Below, in pieces: positions 43,632 to 53,784 of a stretch of 64,000 nucleotides of DNA. Numbering within the stretch: the stretch's first letter is position 1; every line of letters begins with the position of its first letter. This DNA comes from Bacteroidales bacterium. Its GTDB lineage: Bacteria > Bacteroidota > Bacteroidia > Bacteroidales > JAUNSR01. The stretch covers positions 48,635 through 112,634 of the forward strand of contig JAUNSR010000009.1 in assembly GCA_030539115.1 (NCBI GenBank), read 5' to 3'. The position numbers were made by a program, and so were the translations under genes. The notes below the pieces were generated by a model. The model was given only the letters and a program-made list of their open reading frames with translations. It did not search any database and was not told where the DNA came from.

Positions 43632-45839
43632 AAAAAAAAACTTATTCTTTTTGCCACTCTATGCTCTTCAATGACTTATGTCGGAGCACAAAATTCACTA
43701 AACCCATTACCTCAAAACTATGAAAAGAGCGGTCAAAGAGTTGTTATTCCTAAAAAAGTAAATATTATCGGAGATAAGTCGGCTGATGAAGATGCTTTAA
43801 ACATTCTGAATTTTATATTGGAAGATGACAAAAAGTCAAAATTCAATATCATTATCGGGGAGAGCAATGACAAAATAATAAAAGATTACCTTATTAACAT
43901 ACCACAAGAAAAGGGCGGCTATTATCTTGAAATAAGCTCAGACAAGATTGTTATTGCAGGATTTGATAATCAAGGAACTTTTTATGGAGTCCAGACTCTT
44001 AAACAATTAATAGATAATGACACTATTTTTGAAGCCAAAATAAAAGATTTCCCGACAATCAAACATAGGGGTGTTGTTGAGGGCTTTTACGGAGTGCCTT
44101 GGAGTCACAAAGATAGAATAAGGCAACTTGAATTTTACGGTCAGAACAAATTAAACACTTATATCTATGGTCCTAAAGATGACCCTTATCACAGCTCTCC
44201 GAATTGGAGATTGCCTTATCCTGAGAATGAAGCCAAGAAATTAAAAGAACTTGTAACAGTTGCCAAAGAGAACAAAGTCGACTTTGTTTGGGCAATTCAT
44301 CCCGGAAAAGATATAAAATGGAACAGCAGTGATAAAGATTCCTTGATCTACAAGTTTCAAAGCATGTATGATTTAGGTATCCGCTCTTTTGCAGTGTTCT
44401 TTGATGATATTTCAGGAGATGGAACAAATCCTGAAAAGCAGGCTCAGTTATTAAATTACATCGATGACAACTTTATTGCCAAGCATTCTGATATCAATCC
44501 TCTAATAATGTGTCCTACTGAATATAATAAAGCTTGGGCAAATCCCAAAGAGGGGACCTATTTAGACATTCTTGGTGATAATCTTAACAAGTCAATTCAA
44601 ATTATGTGGACCGGAGACAGAGTAATCTCCGACATCACTAATCAAGGGATGGATTGGATAAACAAAAGAATTAAACGTCCATCTTTTATTTGGTGGAACT
44701 TCCCGGTCAGTGATTATGTAAGGAATCATCTTCTTATGGGAGAAGTTTATGGTCTTGATGTTCCAAAAGAAAATCAAATGTCAGGTTTTGTCAGCAATCC
44801 TATGGAACATGCAGAAGCTTCAAAAATCGCATTGTATTCCATTGCCGACTATACTTGGAATCCGAAGTCTTACAACTCTGAAAATTCATGGAATAATTCT
44901 ATTAAAAATTTAATTGGCAATGATTCTCAGGCATTAAAAAAATTCTGTGAGCACAACAGCGATTTAGGCAGGACTTATCATGGTTATCGCCGTAAGGAAT
45001 CTGTAAATATTAAACCTTGTGTCGACATGTTCATGAATGATTTAAGAAAAGGCATTATAAATAAAGAATTAGCAGATTCTATTTACAAGGAATTTGATAT
45101 CATTTATAACAGCTGCCAAACTCTTCTTGTTTCAAAAGAGAATCCTTATCTAATTGTTGAAATGCATCCATGGATTAGACAGTTTAATTTATTAGGCAAT
45201 GCCGGAAAAGAAGCGGTTTCTCTTTTGTTTATCAATCCTCAAACAGAAAAGGAAGATTATTCAAAACACTATATGGCTCTTCAAAACATAATTAATGACA
45301 TGAAAAGACTTAATAAGACTGAGAACCTGAATCCTTATCAACCCGGAGTAAAGGTTGCTTCTTTATCTCTTCAACCTTTAGTCGACACATTAAAGAATAT
45401 TGCCGATATAAATGCAAGAAAGTATGATATTGTCGATCAGGCAGGCAACGTTCAAAGTTTTAACGGCACATTTTTTACATCTATAGAGATATTGAAAAAC
45501 CTTGTTCTATTGGACAACGGATACAGTCTTTCCATCACGCCGGGATATGAAGTTTCTACAATGAAAGCCAAAGATGAGATCGGGATAAACTTTAAAGGCA
45601 TTGTTAACAAAAAATGCACCGTTAATATTGACTTTCAAAACAAAGAGTTAAACAGTTGGGCTGAGTTTAAATATTGTGACAATAAAAGCAATTGGACTAT
45701 AGTTAAACCGACTATTAATGGAGATGTATATACATATTCCATTGCAGCTTCAAAGAACATTACTTCAATAAAACTTGTAAACAACAATTCAAATCCTCAA
45801 CAAATAACCATTAAAAAATTTGAGACTGTAATTGATTAA
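43629..45839 (+). CDS. GH84 beta-N-acetylglucosaminidase (O-GlcNAcase-like)
   Basis: 736 residues with a signal peptide (LILFATLCSSMTYVGA). An N-terminal GH20b-like domain (about 25-145) precedes the GH84 barrel starting at GVVEGFYGVPWSHKDR, with the catalytic Asp pair in FAVFFDDISG (about 259-260), then a helical domain and a C-terminal beta-rich region. Family enzymes release terminal beta-linked GlcNAc by substrate-assisted catalysis, from O-GlcNAc proteins or other glycans; Bacteroides thetaiotaomicron has a well-known example. It sits at the convergent end of a SusCD locus and behind two tandem start-linked elements. Confidence 0.92.
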   Translation: MKKKLILFATLCSSMTYVGAQNSLNPLPQNYEKSGQRVVIPKKVNIIGDKSADEDALNILNFILEDDKKSKFNIIIGESNDKIIKDYLINIPQEKGGYYLEISSDKIVIAGFDNQGTFYGVQTLKQLIDNDTIFEAKIKDFPTIKHRGVVEGFYGVPWSHKDRIRQLEFYGQNKLNTYIYGPKDDPYHSSPNWRLPYPENEAKKLKELVTVAKENKVDFVWAIHPGKDIKWNSSDKDSLIYKFQSMYDLGIRSFAVFFDDISGDGTNPEKQAQLLNYIDDNFIAKHSDINPLIMCPTEYNKAWANPKEGTYLDILGDNLNKSIQIMWTGDRVISDITNQGMDWINKRIKRPSFIWWNFPVSDYVRNHLLMGEVYGLDVPKENQMSGFVSNPMEHAEASKIALYSIADYTWNPKSYNSENSWNNSIKNLIGNDSQALKKFCEHNSDLGRTYHGYRRKESVNIKPCVDMFMNDLRKGIINKELADSIYKEFDIIYNSCQTLLVSKENPYLIVEMHPWIRQFNLLGNAGKEAVSLLFINPQTEKEDYSKHYMALQNIINDMKRLNKTENLNPYQPGVKVASLSLQPLVDTLKNIADINARKYDIVDQAGNVQSFNGTFFTSIEILKNLVLLDNGYSLSITPGYEVSTMKAKDEIGINFKGIVNKKCTVNIDFQNKELNSWAEFKYCDNKSNWTIVKPTINGDVYTYSIAASKNITSIKLVNNNSNPQQITIKKFETVID

Positions 45840-45901
45840 AAACAAGACTAAGATTCAGACCAATAAAAACATAAAAATTAAAGTTATCTTATTCTTAAAA
45901 T

Positions 45902-45942
45902 AAAACAGCCCGAAAGAAGTAGTTTCTCTCGGGCTGTTTTTA
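45902..45942. terminator. Bidirectional terminator
   Basis: AAAACAGCCCGA pairs with TCGGGCTGTTTT, with a partly paired loop and T runs on both strands, between the convergent GH84 gene and the PUL operon. Confidence 0.88.
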
Positions 45943-45963
45943 TTTATCTTTTATAATAGATTG

Positions 45964-47004
45964 TTACCATAAGATAGCTTGATCTTCATCCGGTATTAAT
46001 GTATTGATATTACGTTGCATCAACATAGTACCTTTACATCTATATGGGAAATTCATACCTTTACTTGAAGTATAATCTTCATAGCTGTATTCCATTGTCA
46101 AAGTATAAAATCTCTTTACCAAAAATGGACGGTCGATATCAAATTCTTCTCTGATTTCATAAGTAGGCTGACCTGTAACAACGAAATTTACAGAATCATT
46201 ATCGCAAGTCAAATTCAAATTACCTTTCTTTTTATAAAGTCCTGTTCCTTCGCCTGTACTCTCATCAAGTATTTCTTCGTCTTCCGTAGGAGGCAAAAAT
46301 TCACATTTAACTTTATAGGCTCCTCTGTTTTCAGCCAACTCCTCAGTAATTCCGGCATAGAAAAATATTGAATTTTCATCAACGACTTTACATTCACGAG
46401 TAGAAGCTGTCATGTAACTTGTAGTATTGTCTTTAAAATAAACATACATACTTGTCGCACTGTAAGTGCCTGAATAATCATTGAAAGGCATTACCCAAAG
46501 AAGAGCTTTTTGTCTTCCTTTATAAGTATTAAGTGTATAAGAATTATCTGGTAAAACAGTTACAGGAAGGACCCATTTTTCGACTAAATCCAAATCGGTA
46601 AAGTTGAAGTTTATATCAAAAAGTGCCACATCCGATCCTGAAGGTATATTACAAGTTGAAGAAGGGAATGTATAGAAAGATTCCGGCAATTGTTTGTAAT
46701 ATAAATCTTCCCTGTAAGAATATTTCTCAAAATTTAAATCATTAATAGTATCATTATCAATACCGATATTGATTTTATAATTATTTGCATTATTTTTTGA
46801 ACCGCTTATTATAACAGGAAGCTTGTAAGTAACCTCTCCATTAGGCTGATATTTTAGATATATCACTGAAACATCGTTCATGTTAATTGGAGCTTTTAAA
46901 GACACCATTTGGGTATATAGTTCATCTTTCCATTCGTCATTACAACTGAAGAACAGAGAAGCACAACCCAATATAGCAGTCATGTATAAATATATTTTTT
47001 TCAT
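45964..47004 (-). CDS. DUF4973/DUF4361 PUL surface lipoprotein
   Basis: 346 residues. A lipoprotein signal (ILGCASLFFSC, Cys about 21) is followed by a BT_3044-like N-terminal domain (VSLKAPINMNDVSVIYLKY.PNGEVTYKLPVIISG, DUF4973) and a C-terminal DUF4361 domain (YSGTYSATSMYVYFKD to the end). Such proteins sit after susD in Bacteroidales PULs, and are thought to bind glycan or glycoprotein at the surface in a SusE/F-like role. It follows susD by 139 bases, and element copy E occupies that gap, so this last gene may have its own promoter. Confidence 0.85.
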   Translation of the reverse strand: MKKIYLYMTAILGCASLFFSCNDEWKDELYTQMVSLKAPINMNDVSVIYLKYQPNGEVTYKLPVIISGSKNNANNYKINIGIDNDTINDLNFEKYSYREDLYYKQLPESFYTFPSSTCNIPSGSDVALFDINFNFTDLDLVEKWVLPVTVLPDNSYTLNTYKGRQKALLWVMPFNDYSGTYSATSMYVYFKDNTTSYMTASTRECKVVDENSIFFYAGITEELAENRGAYKVKCEFLPPTEDEEILDESTGEGTGLYKKKGNLNLTCDNDSVNFVVTGQPTYEIREEFDIDRPFLVKRFYTLTMEYSYEDYTSSKGMNFPYRCKGTMLMQRNINTLIPDEDQAILW

Positions 47005-47079
47005 GTATATATAATTTTATTTTTAACACTAAGGTATAAATGCGCCATTTATATACCATGTAAATTATGGCGTTTTCAT
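47002..47079 (-). repeat. Start-site-linked element, copy E (short form)
   Basis: On the minus strand, a 75-base unit from an ATG at 47079 to the DUF4973 gene ATG at 47004. The outer stem CGCCAT/ATGGCG (47072-47067 with 47048-47043) is intact but hairpin one is lost. GGTATATAAATGGCGCATTTATACCTTAGTGTTAAAA is kept with TTTA instead of TTTG. The leading ATG opens ATG-AAA-ACG-CCA-TAA. Confidence 0.8.
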
Positions 47080-47143
47080 ATCCTATTTCAATATTAAAAC
47101 CAGCTTTATCAAATAAAGTAAAAATACTTTCTCCGATTCTCCG

Positions 47144-49168
47144 TTAGTCAAATGAAGGCCACCCGGGAGCCTGAGTCAGACGTTTATTCTTTTTCAATTC
47201 ATTATATGAAATAGGCCAGAAATAAGATTTCTTTGACCATGCAGTTTGGATGCTTGATACAACTACCTGTTCGTAGAAGAAATCTCTTGAATCTTTAGGC
47301 ACTGTAGAATTACAACCGTAAATCATTTGAGCCTCTTCAACAGGAGCATCTTTCCAACGACGAAGGTCATAATAACGTTGGTTTTCACCTAAGAACTCTA
47401 TCTGACGTTCATGTTTTAGTTGTTTTCTTAGTTCATCGGCATTATTATAAGGGTCACCCATTCCTATTTCATCATAGTTTGGAACTCCGCCGCGAAGACG
47501 AATAGGAAGAACTGCACTCTTCATTTCATTTACGTCTCTTGAAACAGTGTAAGTTTCTTCACCGCTCCAAGATTTGATCTGATAAGATGTTGTCAACTCA
47601 TTTAAAGCCTCGGCATACATAAGAAGAATATCTGCATAACGAATAGCAGGGTCAACCTTCGGATATTCCGTACCATCCTTGTAACTCTCTTTAGGATTTA
47701 CATATTTCATCATGCCGACACCTGTTGGAATCCATCTGTCATTCGAACTGATGATTTTTCTTCCTTCACTCTCGCCATAATAATAGTAAGCCTGGAAGTC
47801 TCTGTTTGCAGCATCCTTAGCACTTGTACAAGACCAGTTACAACCGCTAAAAGCAACGGAAGCATAGAAGCGTGGTTCACGGTTTGCATATTCCAACCAA
47901 ACATCCTTTCTTAAATATGGATACTGTCCGTCGGCTGTAGTAAATCCTTTCATAGATGTTTTTCTATCAAAAGCCTTACCATCATTCATAGCATAAGCAT
48001 CACATTGTTTTCCTGTTATACCATGGCAGTTCCAGCCTCCGCCCTGATTTACCGGCATCTGGTGTCTTGACATTGAAGTAATACCATATTCGTCATTAAG
48101 CTGATTGTCACCTCTTGAGAATATCAATTCAGGATTTTCAGCCACATACAAGTCTCCATTAAACAAAGCTCTGTAAGAATCCAACGGGTCTATATCCATC
48201 CAACCTTCAGGGAAGACTTTATTTGAATAAACTTCATTATATGGAGGTTCCGGAGTTTTAGGATATGCTCCGTAAACAGCATCACCTGTATGACGTTTTG
48301 GAACTGTATAGATTTTATATTTTCCTAACTTAATAACATCAAGACAAGCAGCCGCAGCCTTTGCCCATTTTGTTTCATCATATTGTTGTGAGATTACAGG
48401 ATTGCCCTTGTCATCTACAAATTCTGCCATCTCTTCATTTCCATTAGCCAATGGACTTGCGGCATAAAGATAAGCTTTTGCTCTTACAGCAAGAGCGGCT
48501 CCTTTTGTCGGACGGGCTGCATAACGGGTACTTCTATCCATTTCAAGAAGTTTAGCAGCCTCGAGCATTTGCTCTGCTATATATTCAGCACACTCATCAT
48601 AAGTGTTACGAGGCAATGAAAGCTCATCATAAGAGGATTCATAATTCAATCCCTGTTCAGGAAGAATAGGCACAGGACCATATTTTCTCAACAACAACCA
48701 ATAAAAATAACCTCTTACAAAATATGCCTGACCCTTAAGATCTTTATACATATCTTCTGTAATTTCTTCTCCGGGACGTACGTTTTCAATAAATATTGAA
48801 GCCTGACGTATTCCCTGATAAGACTGAGCCCAAGGTTTTGAAATCAAATCTCCTGCATTTCCTGTATATTGAGGACCATACTTACCAAATTTAAAATTAG
48901 AGTAAGTAATACCTGAACCACCCTCAGTATAAATCATATCATCTGAATAATTTGAAAGGGTAAAACGGGTATGTCCAATCTCCAAATTGAAAGACAATAA
49001 CTGATAATATGCATTAGCAAGCCATTGCTCGGTATAATCACGACTATCAAATATACGTTCCAGACTTTGTCTGTCAGTCAAATAACGATCTACATCAAGG
49101 TAGTCGCTACATGATTGAGAAAAAATTCCCAAGCATAATGATAGAATTAATATAATATTCTTTTTCAT
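47144..49168 (-). CDS. SusD/RagB-family nutrient-binding lipoprotein
   Basis: 674 residues with a lipoprotein signal (LGIFSQSC, Cys about 20). The TPR-rich SusD fold is seen in DYLDVDRYLTDRQSLERIF, YFVRGYFYWLLLRKYGPVPIL (a canonical SusD helix) and VRAKAYLYAASPLANG, with the C-terminal KHERQIEFLGENQRYYDLRRWK, a hallmark of the family. It caps the SusC barrel and binds the substrate. It lies 13 bases after susC, and the pair defines a glycan PUL. Confidence 0.95.
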   Translation of the reverse strand: MKKNIILILSLCLGIFSQSCSDYLDVDRYLTDRQSLERIFDSRDYTEQWLANAYYQLLSFNLEIGHTRFTLSNYSDDMIYTEGGSGITYSNFKFGKYGPQYTGNAGDLISKPWAQSYQGIRQASIFIENVRPGEEITEDMYKDLKGQAYFVRGYFYWLLLRKYGPVPILPEQGLNYESSYDELSLPRNTYDECAEYIAEQMLEAAKLLEMDRSTRYAARPTKGAALAVRAKAYLYAASPLANGNEEMAEFVDDKGNPVISQQYDETKWAKAAAACLDVIKLGKYKIYTVPKRHTGDAVYGAYPKTPEPPYNEVYSNKVFPEGWMDIDPLDSYRALFNGDLYVAENPELIFSRGDNQLNDEYGITSMSRHQMPVNQGGGWNCHGITGKQCDAYAMNDGKAFDRKTSMKGFTTADGQYPYLRKDVWLEYANREPRFYASVAFSGCNWSCTSAKDAANRDFQAYYYYGESEGRKIISSNDRWIPTGVGMMKYVNPKESYKDGTEYPKVDPAIRYADILLMYAEALNELTTSYQIKSWSGEETYTVSRDVNEMKSAVLPIRLRGGVPNYDEIGMGDPYNNADELRKQLKHERQIEFLGENQRYYDLRRWKDAPVEEAQMIYGCNSTVPKDSRDFFYEQVVVSSIQTAWSKKSYFWPISYNELKKNKRLTQAPGWPSFD

Positions 49169-49181
49169 AAAGTACTGATGT

Positions 49182-52100
49182 TTAAATATTAACAGTTAAA
49201 CCAATAGTAATTGTTTTACCCAATGGATATTTTTGTCCGTTTGAACTACCCATTTCAGGATCCCAAAGTTTAAACTTGGAGAAAGTAAGCAAGTTCTGAC
49301 CGATAAAATGGAATCTTGCAGAACCCAAGAACAATTTTCTTGTTAAAGTTTTTGGAAGAGTGTAGCCTATTTCCAAAGTCTTCAGACGAACGTAAGAACC
49401 GTCACGCAACCAATATGTAGAAGCTCTGTAATTGTTTGAATTACCACCATAGCTTAATCTCGGATATTCAGCGTTAGGATCTTCATTTTCACCAAGAATC
49501 CAACGGTTTGAATGAGCCACTTTATCAAGTATATTACCCCACTCTCCACTCTGGAATGGATAAACTGTTGATCCATTAATAAAGAAATTTGATTTTCCTG
49601 CACCCTGGAAGTGAATATTTATATCGAATCCATTCCAATTTGCTGATACACCCAAACCATAAATAAGGTTTGGCTGAGTTGTAGCTCCGATAGGCACAAT
49701 ATCATTGTTATTAACAACGCCATCACCATTGACATCTTTATATTTGATATCACCGGGCATTACATCTTTTGAATCGCCAAAATCCTGACGTGGACTGTTA
49801 CGGATATCGTCATAATCTTCAAACAAGCCTAATGCAACCAAACCACGCGCCTGATTAACACGGAAACCTGTTTCACGCAAATATGGATAACGGTTGATCA
49901 TCTCATCCTTTTCCTCTATTTCATTCTTACTGTAGGTAAAGTTACCACGTATCTGAGCGCCTACAGGTCCTAATTTTGTATCCAATTTAAAGTTACCATC
50001 GAAACCTTCGGACTTAACGCGTCCTACATTTGCGGCAGGATTTGACCATTGAATACCTACCATATCAGGAAGATAGTTTCTTTGCATATAAATACCACTT
50101 CTTTTTTCATTAAAGTAGTCAACCGTCAATCCGAACTTTTCATTAAACAGATATAAGTCCAAACCAAGGTCATGCTTCTTTGCAATTTCCCATGTGACAT
50201 TGTTTGATGCCACATTTATATATGTCAAACCATCGTAATTAAATGTTCCATTTAAATCGCCCCAGTTGTAACCCGTAAGCTCTTCACCGGCATTTGTAAC
50301 ACGTTCATAATTTCCAAAATCTGCAAGATAAGGAAAGCGTATGGTCTTATCATTAATTTTAGAGTTGTCTGTACCAACCTCGCCATAAGAATATCTAATC
50401 TTAAACATGTTCAACCATGTAACATTATCCTTTATAAAATTCTCTTCAGCCAAGTTCCATGCTGCTGAATAAGCAGGGAAGAAACCATATTGGTGACCTT
50501 TTGCAAAATTCTCGGAACCATTATAACCGAAGTTAAAATTAAGGAAATAACGAAGCTTATATCTGTATGCAACATTACCCGCAATACCTTGATGTCGGCG
50601 TGCAATACCCTCCATAATGTCACTACCGACATTGGATGTATTTACATAATTATCGCATGTATATTTAAAAATAGAAGAGATGTTATGATCTTGAGCCACA
50701 TCTTTATTATAAGATAATACAGCCTCAAAGAAATCTTTTCGGTCACCGCTTGCAGAAGCGTACTGAGCCAACAATCTTTCCTTAACCAAACGGTTGAAAA
50801 CCACATTACCATTTGAGTCGCGCTGACGCTCAGCCCTCCACATTTCAGGATTTTTTCTTCTTTGAATATAATTCTCATTATATGTATCATAACCAAAACG
50901 TCCAACGAATTTCAATCCCGGAGTAATGAACTTCAAATCCTGATCCAAAGTGATATTTGAATTGATAGTGTTTTTCCAGATTTCAGAATAACCGGTCTGA
51001 GTTGCAACGGTCCATGGATTGTATCTGTATTCAGCCATATCGCTTGCCTCTTCCAACAAAACAGGAACATATCCGTTTGAATACATTACCGGCATTGAAA
51101 TAGGGTTATAACCAAAAACAGAGGTCCAGATATAATCTGAATTTGCACCTGCATGGTTTGTCTGCTCCAAAGCTCCACCAATACCGACCTGAACCAAAGT
51201 AGTTGTTGAAAGGTTCATATCGACATTCAAACGATAGTTGTAACGTTTGTAATTGGCATTTGTATTGTATTGGTTCATTGCGTTATCAACATTGTACATA
51301 CCTCCTTCATCCAATAAACTGCCTGACAAATAATAACGTGCTTTTGAACCTCCACCCTTAATGTTCATTGAAGCTCTGTAAGTAGGAGCTCCGTCTTTAA
51401 GCAAAAGTCCCATCCAGTCAACATTCGGATAAATATCAGGGTCCAATTGTTGATCGATCATCATCAGTTCCTGCTGAGAATATATTGCCTTTCTGTTACG
51501 TGTTGTCATAGCTTCATTAGCCATGGCAGCATAAGTAAGACCATCGGCAAACTTTGGAGTCATTGTTCTTGTTGTCCAAGTATATTCAGCCTTTACATTA
51601 ATATCGACTTTAGCATCCGCACCTCTTTTTGTTGTAATCAAGATTACACCATTTGCACCGCGTGAACCATAAATAGCTGTTGCCGATGCATCCTTCAATA
51701 CAGAGAAATCTTGAATATCCTCAATATTCAGTTCATCCAAGCTGCGTTCAAAACCATCGACCAAAACCAAAGCACTTGAGCTTCCTCCAAAAGTAGATAT
51801 ACCACGAATCCAGAACTCAGAAGTATTCGATCCCGGCTGACCTGAACGCTGCATTGCCAATACACCGGCTACGTTACCTGCAAGAGCATTGGAAACACTT
51901 GAAACCGGAGTTTTCAATGTAGCTGTTTCAACGGTAGTTATGGCACCTGTTACTGTCACTTTCTTTTGAGGACCTGTTGCTGTGATAGTAACCTCGTCCA
52001 AAGCTGTCTCTTTAGATGGTTCCATTTTTATGTTAAGAACCAAATTTTTGTCTTTTATCAAATGTTCCTGTTTCTCATATCCAATATAAGAGAACACCAA

Positions 52101-52310
52101 ATATTGAAATGCTTCCACCTCAATCTTGAATTTTCCATCGATATCGGAAACAACACCTAATCCCGGTCTGTCCCTAACTACAACATTTGCGCCAATTAAA
52201 GGCTGTCCTGTTTCATCGGATATTACACCACTGACTGTAACCTTATTCTGGGCATATCCACTCATTGAACAGACTAATATATATAATAAAAAAATTAAAT
52301 ATTTTTTCAT
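49182..52310 (-). CDS. SusC/RagA-family TonB-linked outer-membrane transporter
   Basis: 1042 residues. A signal peptide (MKKYLIFLLYILVCSMSGYA) is followed by a carboxypeptidase-like domain (about 23-110; GVISDETGQPLIGANVVV, DIDGKFKIEVE), a plug (about 125-245) with IRGISTF, ALVLVDGFE and LKDASATAIYGSRGANGVI, and the barrel with a C-terminal aromatic strand. It imports oligosaccharide with SusD. It has full length and intact signatures, and lies between the TIG/NHL lipoprotein gene (22 bases) and susD (13 bases) in one operon. Confidence 0.96.
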   Translation of the reverse strand: MKKYLIFLLYILVCSMSGYAQNKVTVSGVISDETGQPLIGANVVVRDRPGLGVVSDIDGKFKIEVEAFQYLVFSYIGYEKQEHLIKDKNLVLNIKMEPSKETALDEVTITATGPQKKVTVTGAITTVETATLKTPVSSVSNALAGNVAGVLAMQRSGQPGSNTSEFWIRGISTFGGSSSALVLVDGFERSLDELNIEDIQDFSVLKDASATAIYGSRGANGVILITTKRGADAKVDINVKAEYTWTTRTMTPKFADGLTYAAMANEAMTTRNRKAIYSQQELMMIDQQLDPDIYPNVDWMGLLLKDGAPTYRASMNIKGGGSKARYYLSGSLLDEGGMYNVDNAMNQYNTNANYKRYNYRLNVDMNLSTTTLVQVGIGGALEQTNHAGANSDYIWTSVFGYNPISMPVMYSNGYVPVLLEEASDMAEYRYNPWTVATQTGYSEIWKNTINSNITLDQDLKFITPGLKFVGRFGYDTYNENYIQRRKNPEMWRAERQRDSNGNVVFNRLVKERLLAQYASASGDRKDFFEAVLSYNKDVAQDHNISSIFKYTCDNYVNTSNVGSDIMEGIARRHQGIAGNVAYRYKLRYFLNFNFGYNGSENFAKGHQYGFFPAYSAAWNLAEENFIKDNVTWLNMFKIRYSYGEVGTDNSKINDKTIRFPYLADFGNYERVTNAGEELTGYNWGDLNGTFNYDGLTYINVASNNVTWEIAKKHDLGLDLYLFNEKFGLTVDYFNEKRSGIYMQRNYLPDMVGIQWSNPAANVGRVKSEGFDGNFKLDTKLGPVGAQIRGNFTYSKNEIEEKDEMINRYPYLRETGFRVNQARGLVALGLFEDYDDIRNSPRQDFGDSKDVMPGDIKYKDVNGDGVVNNNDIVPIGATTQPNLIYGLGVSANWNGFDINIHFQGAGKSNFFINGSTVYPFQSGEWGNILDKVAHSNRWILGENEDPNAEYPRLSYGGNSNNYRASTYWLRDGSYVRLKTLEIGYTLPKTLTRKLFLGSARFHFIGQNLLTFSKFKLWDPEMGSSNGQKYPLGKTITIGLTVNI

Positions 52311-52332
52311 GTTTCTCTTTTTATTAGATTGC

Positions 52333-53784
52333 TTACTCTATTGATATTGTTCTGATGCGCTTGTTTTCCTTGTCTGCAACATAGAAAATACCCTCTTCTT
52401 CATCGTAACATATTCCGCAAGGTTCTCTAAAGCGAGCTGTTTCACGGGCATCTCCATCAATCCAGCCCCAAACTTTACCATCAGTTCCTACACTGCCTCG
52501 ACCGGCGAAAGTACTTACTTCACCATTAGGAGTAACCTTTCTAATAGCATTGTTGTTATGATCGCACAAATAGAAATCATACACATCCTCTTTACCCTCT
52601 TTTACATACTCTTCATTTTTAACAAAAACTCCTTGTCTTGGACGATTAAAACGAGCGCCCGAACCGGGAGCATCCACATAGCCTGAACCTCCATTCAAAT
52701 CTCCTGCATGAAGCACAGCCGATACCAACACTTTATTTACCTTATCATAGGCACATTTATATACTCCATGGAAACCGACCATATATACATAAAGGTCATC
52801 AGGATGTTTTATCATAAACACATGATCGCTTGAATTAGCTTTAACACTAAACAGGGCAAGACCGTCCCACAATTTATCTGCAGAATCCCATACAGATTTT
52901 GCTTTATAAACCGTAGATGAAGTCCATGTGTTATAGAACATAGCTCCATCGTTCATCGACACTGCAGAATAAGAACACTGTCCATAAAGATAAGTATATA
53001 CCTTTCTGAACTTTTCACTTCTTAATGCATAGAAAATGTTTGGCATCTGATGACGGTCATTCCAGTTACCACGGCCGTTATCATCTACAAAGAAAAGAGT
53101 ATCACGGGAAGTTCCCTCAAAGGTCATTGATTTAACCTGATGAACTCCTGCCTGACCTTTAGTAAAGACTGTGGATACATATTGATTGGTAAGATCAATT
53201 TTCCTTAAGGCATTAAGATTTTCCGTATCGATACAATAAATTATTTTATTGCCTTCTTCATCTTTATCAAATTCAAGCCACCAAGGATTTTGGAATTCCG
53301 CCTCGGCAAAAGTACCATCAATTATACTTGAAGCATTGGTGGATGGGTCAACCTTACCTGTAAGAGTACCAACCTGAAGAGTTGTCTTAAGATTGAAATG
53401 CTCATCAAATGTATGCTCCTTTACAAAAGTCTTGTCATCTTTGATAGTTACTTTAACTGTTCCTTCGTTTGACTTACGAGGGACCATAACATAGATTTTT
53501 GTACCTGATGAACCGATTACCGGAGCCTGAACTCCTCCGATTGTAACTTCAATTTTTGAAACGTCAGTTCCAAAATTACTTCCTTCTATATACATAGAAG
53601 TTCTGACCAATCCCTCCTTCGGAGTATAATCAGAAAACACTACCGGCTTGGAAGCATCACAATAGGTGACAGGTTTTGGACCTTCATAACCTCCATCTTC
53701 ACTACAACCGGAAATAATAAAGCCGGCTATCAACAAAGAAGCCACGACTTTAAATCTGCACATAAGTAGATGTTTGATTTTCAT
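52333..53784 (-). CDS. IPT/TIG and NHL-repeat PUL lipoprotein
   Basis: 483 residues with a lipoprotein signal (ASLLIAGFIISGC, Cys about 27). One IPT/TIG immunoglobulin-like domain (about 45-130; FSDYTPKEGLVRTSMYIEGSNFGTDVSKIEVTIGGVQAPVI) is followed by a beta-propeller with NHL-type blades (EFQNPWWLEFDKDEEGNKIIYCID, GSGARFNRPRQGVFV, DHNNNAIRKVTPNGEVSTFAG, ADKENKRIRTISIE). It is the first gene of the SusCD operon, probably a surface glycan-binding protein in a SusE-like role. ATG at 53763 is an alternative start. Confidence 0.85.
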   Translation of the reverse strand: MKIKHLLMCRFKVVASLLIAGFIISGCSEDGGYEGPKPVTYCDASKPVVFSDYTPKEGLVRTSMYIEGSNFGTDVSKIEVTIGGVQAPVIGSSGTKIYVMVPRKSNEGTVKVTIKDDKTFVKEHTFDEHFNLKTTLQVGTLTGKVDPSTNASSIIDGTFAEAEFQNPWWLEFDKDEEGNKIIYCIDTENLNALRKIDLTNQYVSTVFTKGQAGVHQVKSMTFEGTSRDTLFFVDDNGRGNWNDRHQMPNIFYALRSEKFRKVYTYLYGQCSYSAVSMNDGAMFYNTWTSSTVYKAKSVWDSADKLWDGLALFSVKANSSDHVFMIKHPDDLYVYMVGFHGVYKCAYDKVNKVLVSAVLHAGDLNGGSGYVDAPGSGARFNRPRQGVFVKNEEYVKEGKEDVYDFYLCDHNNNAIRKVTPNGEVSTFAGRGSVGTDGKVWGWIDGDARETARFREPCGICYDEEEGIFYVADKENKRIRTISIE

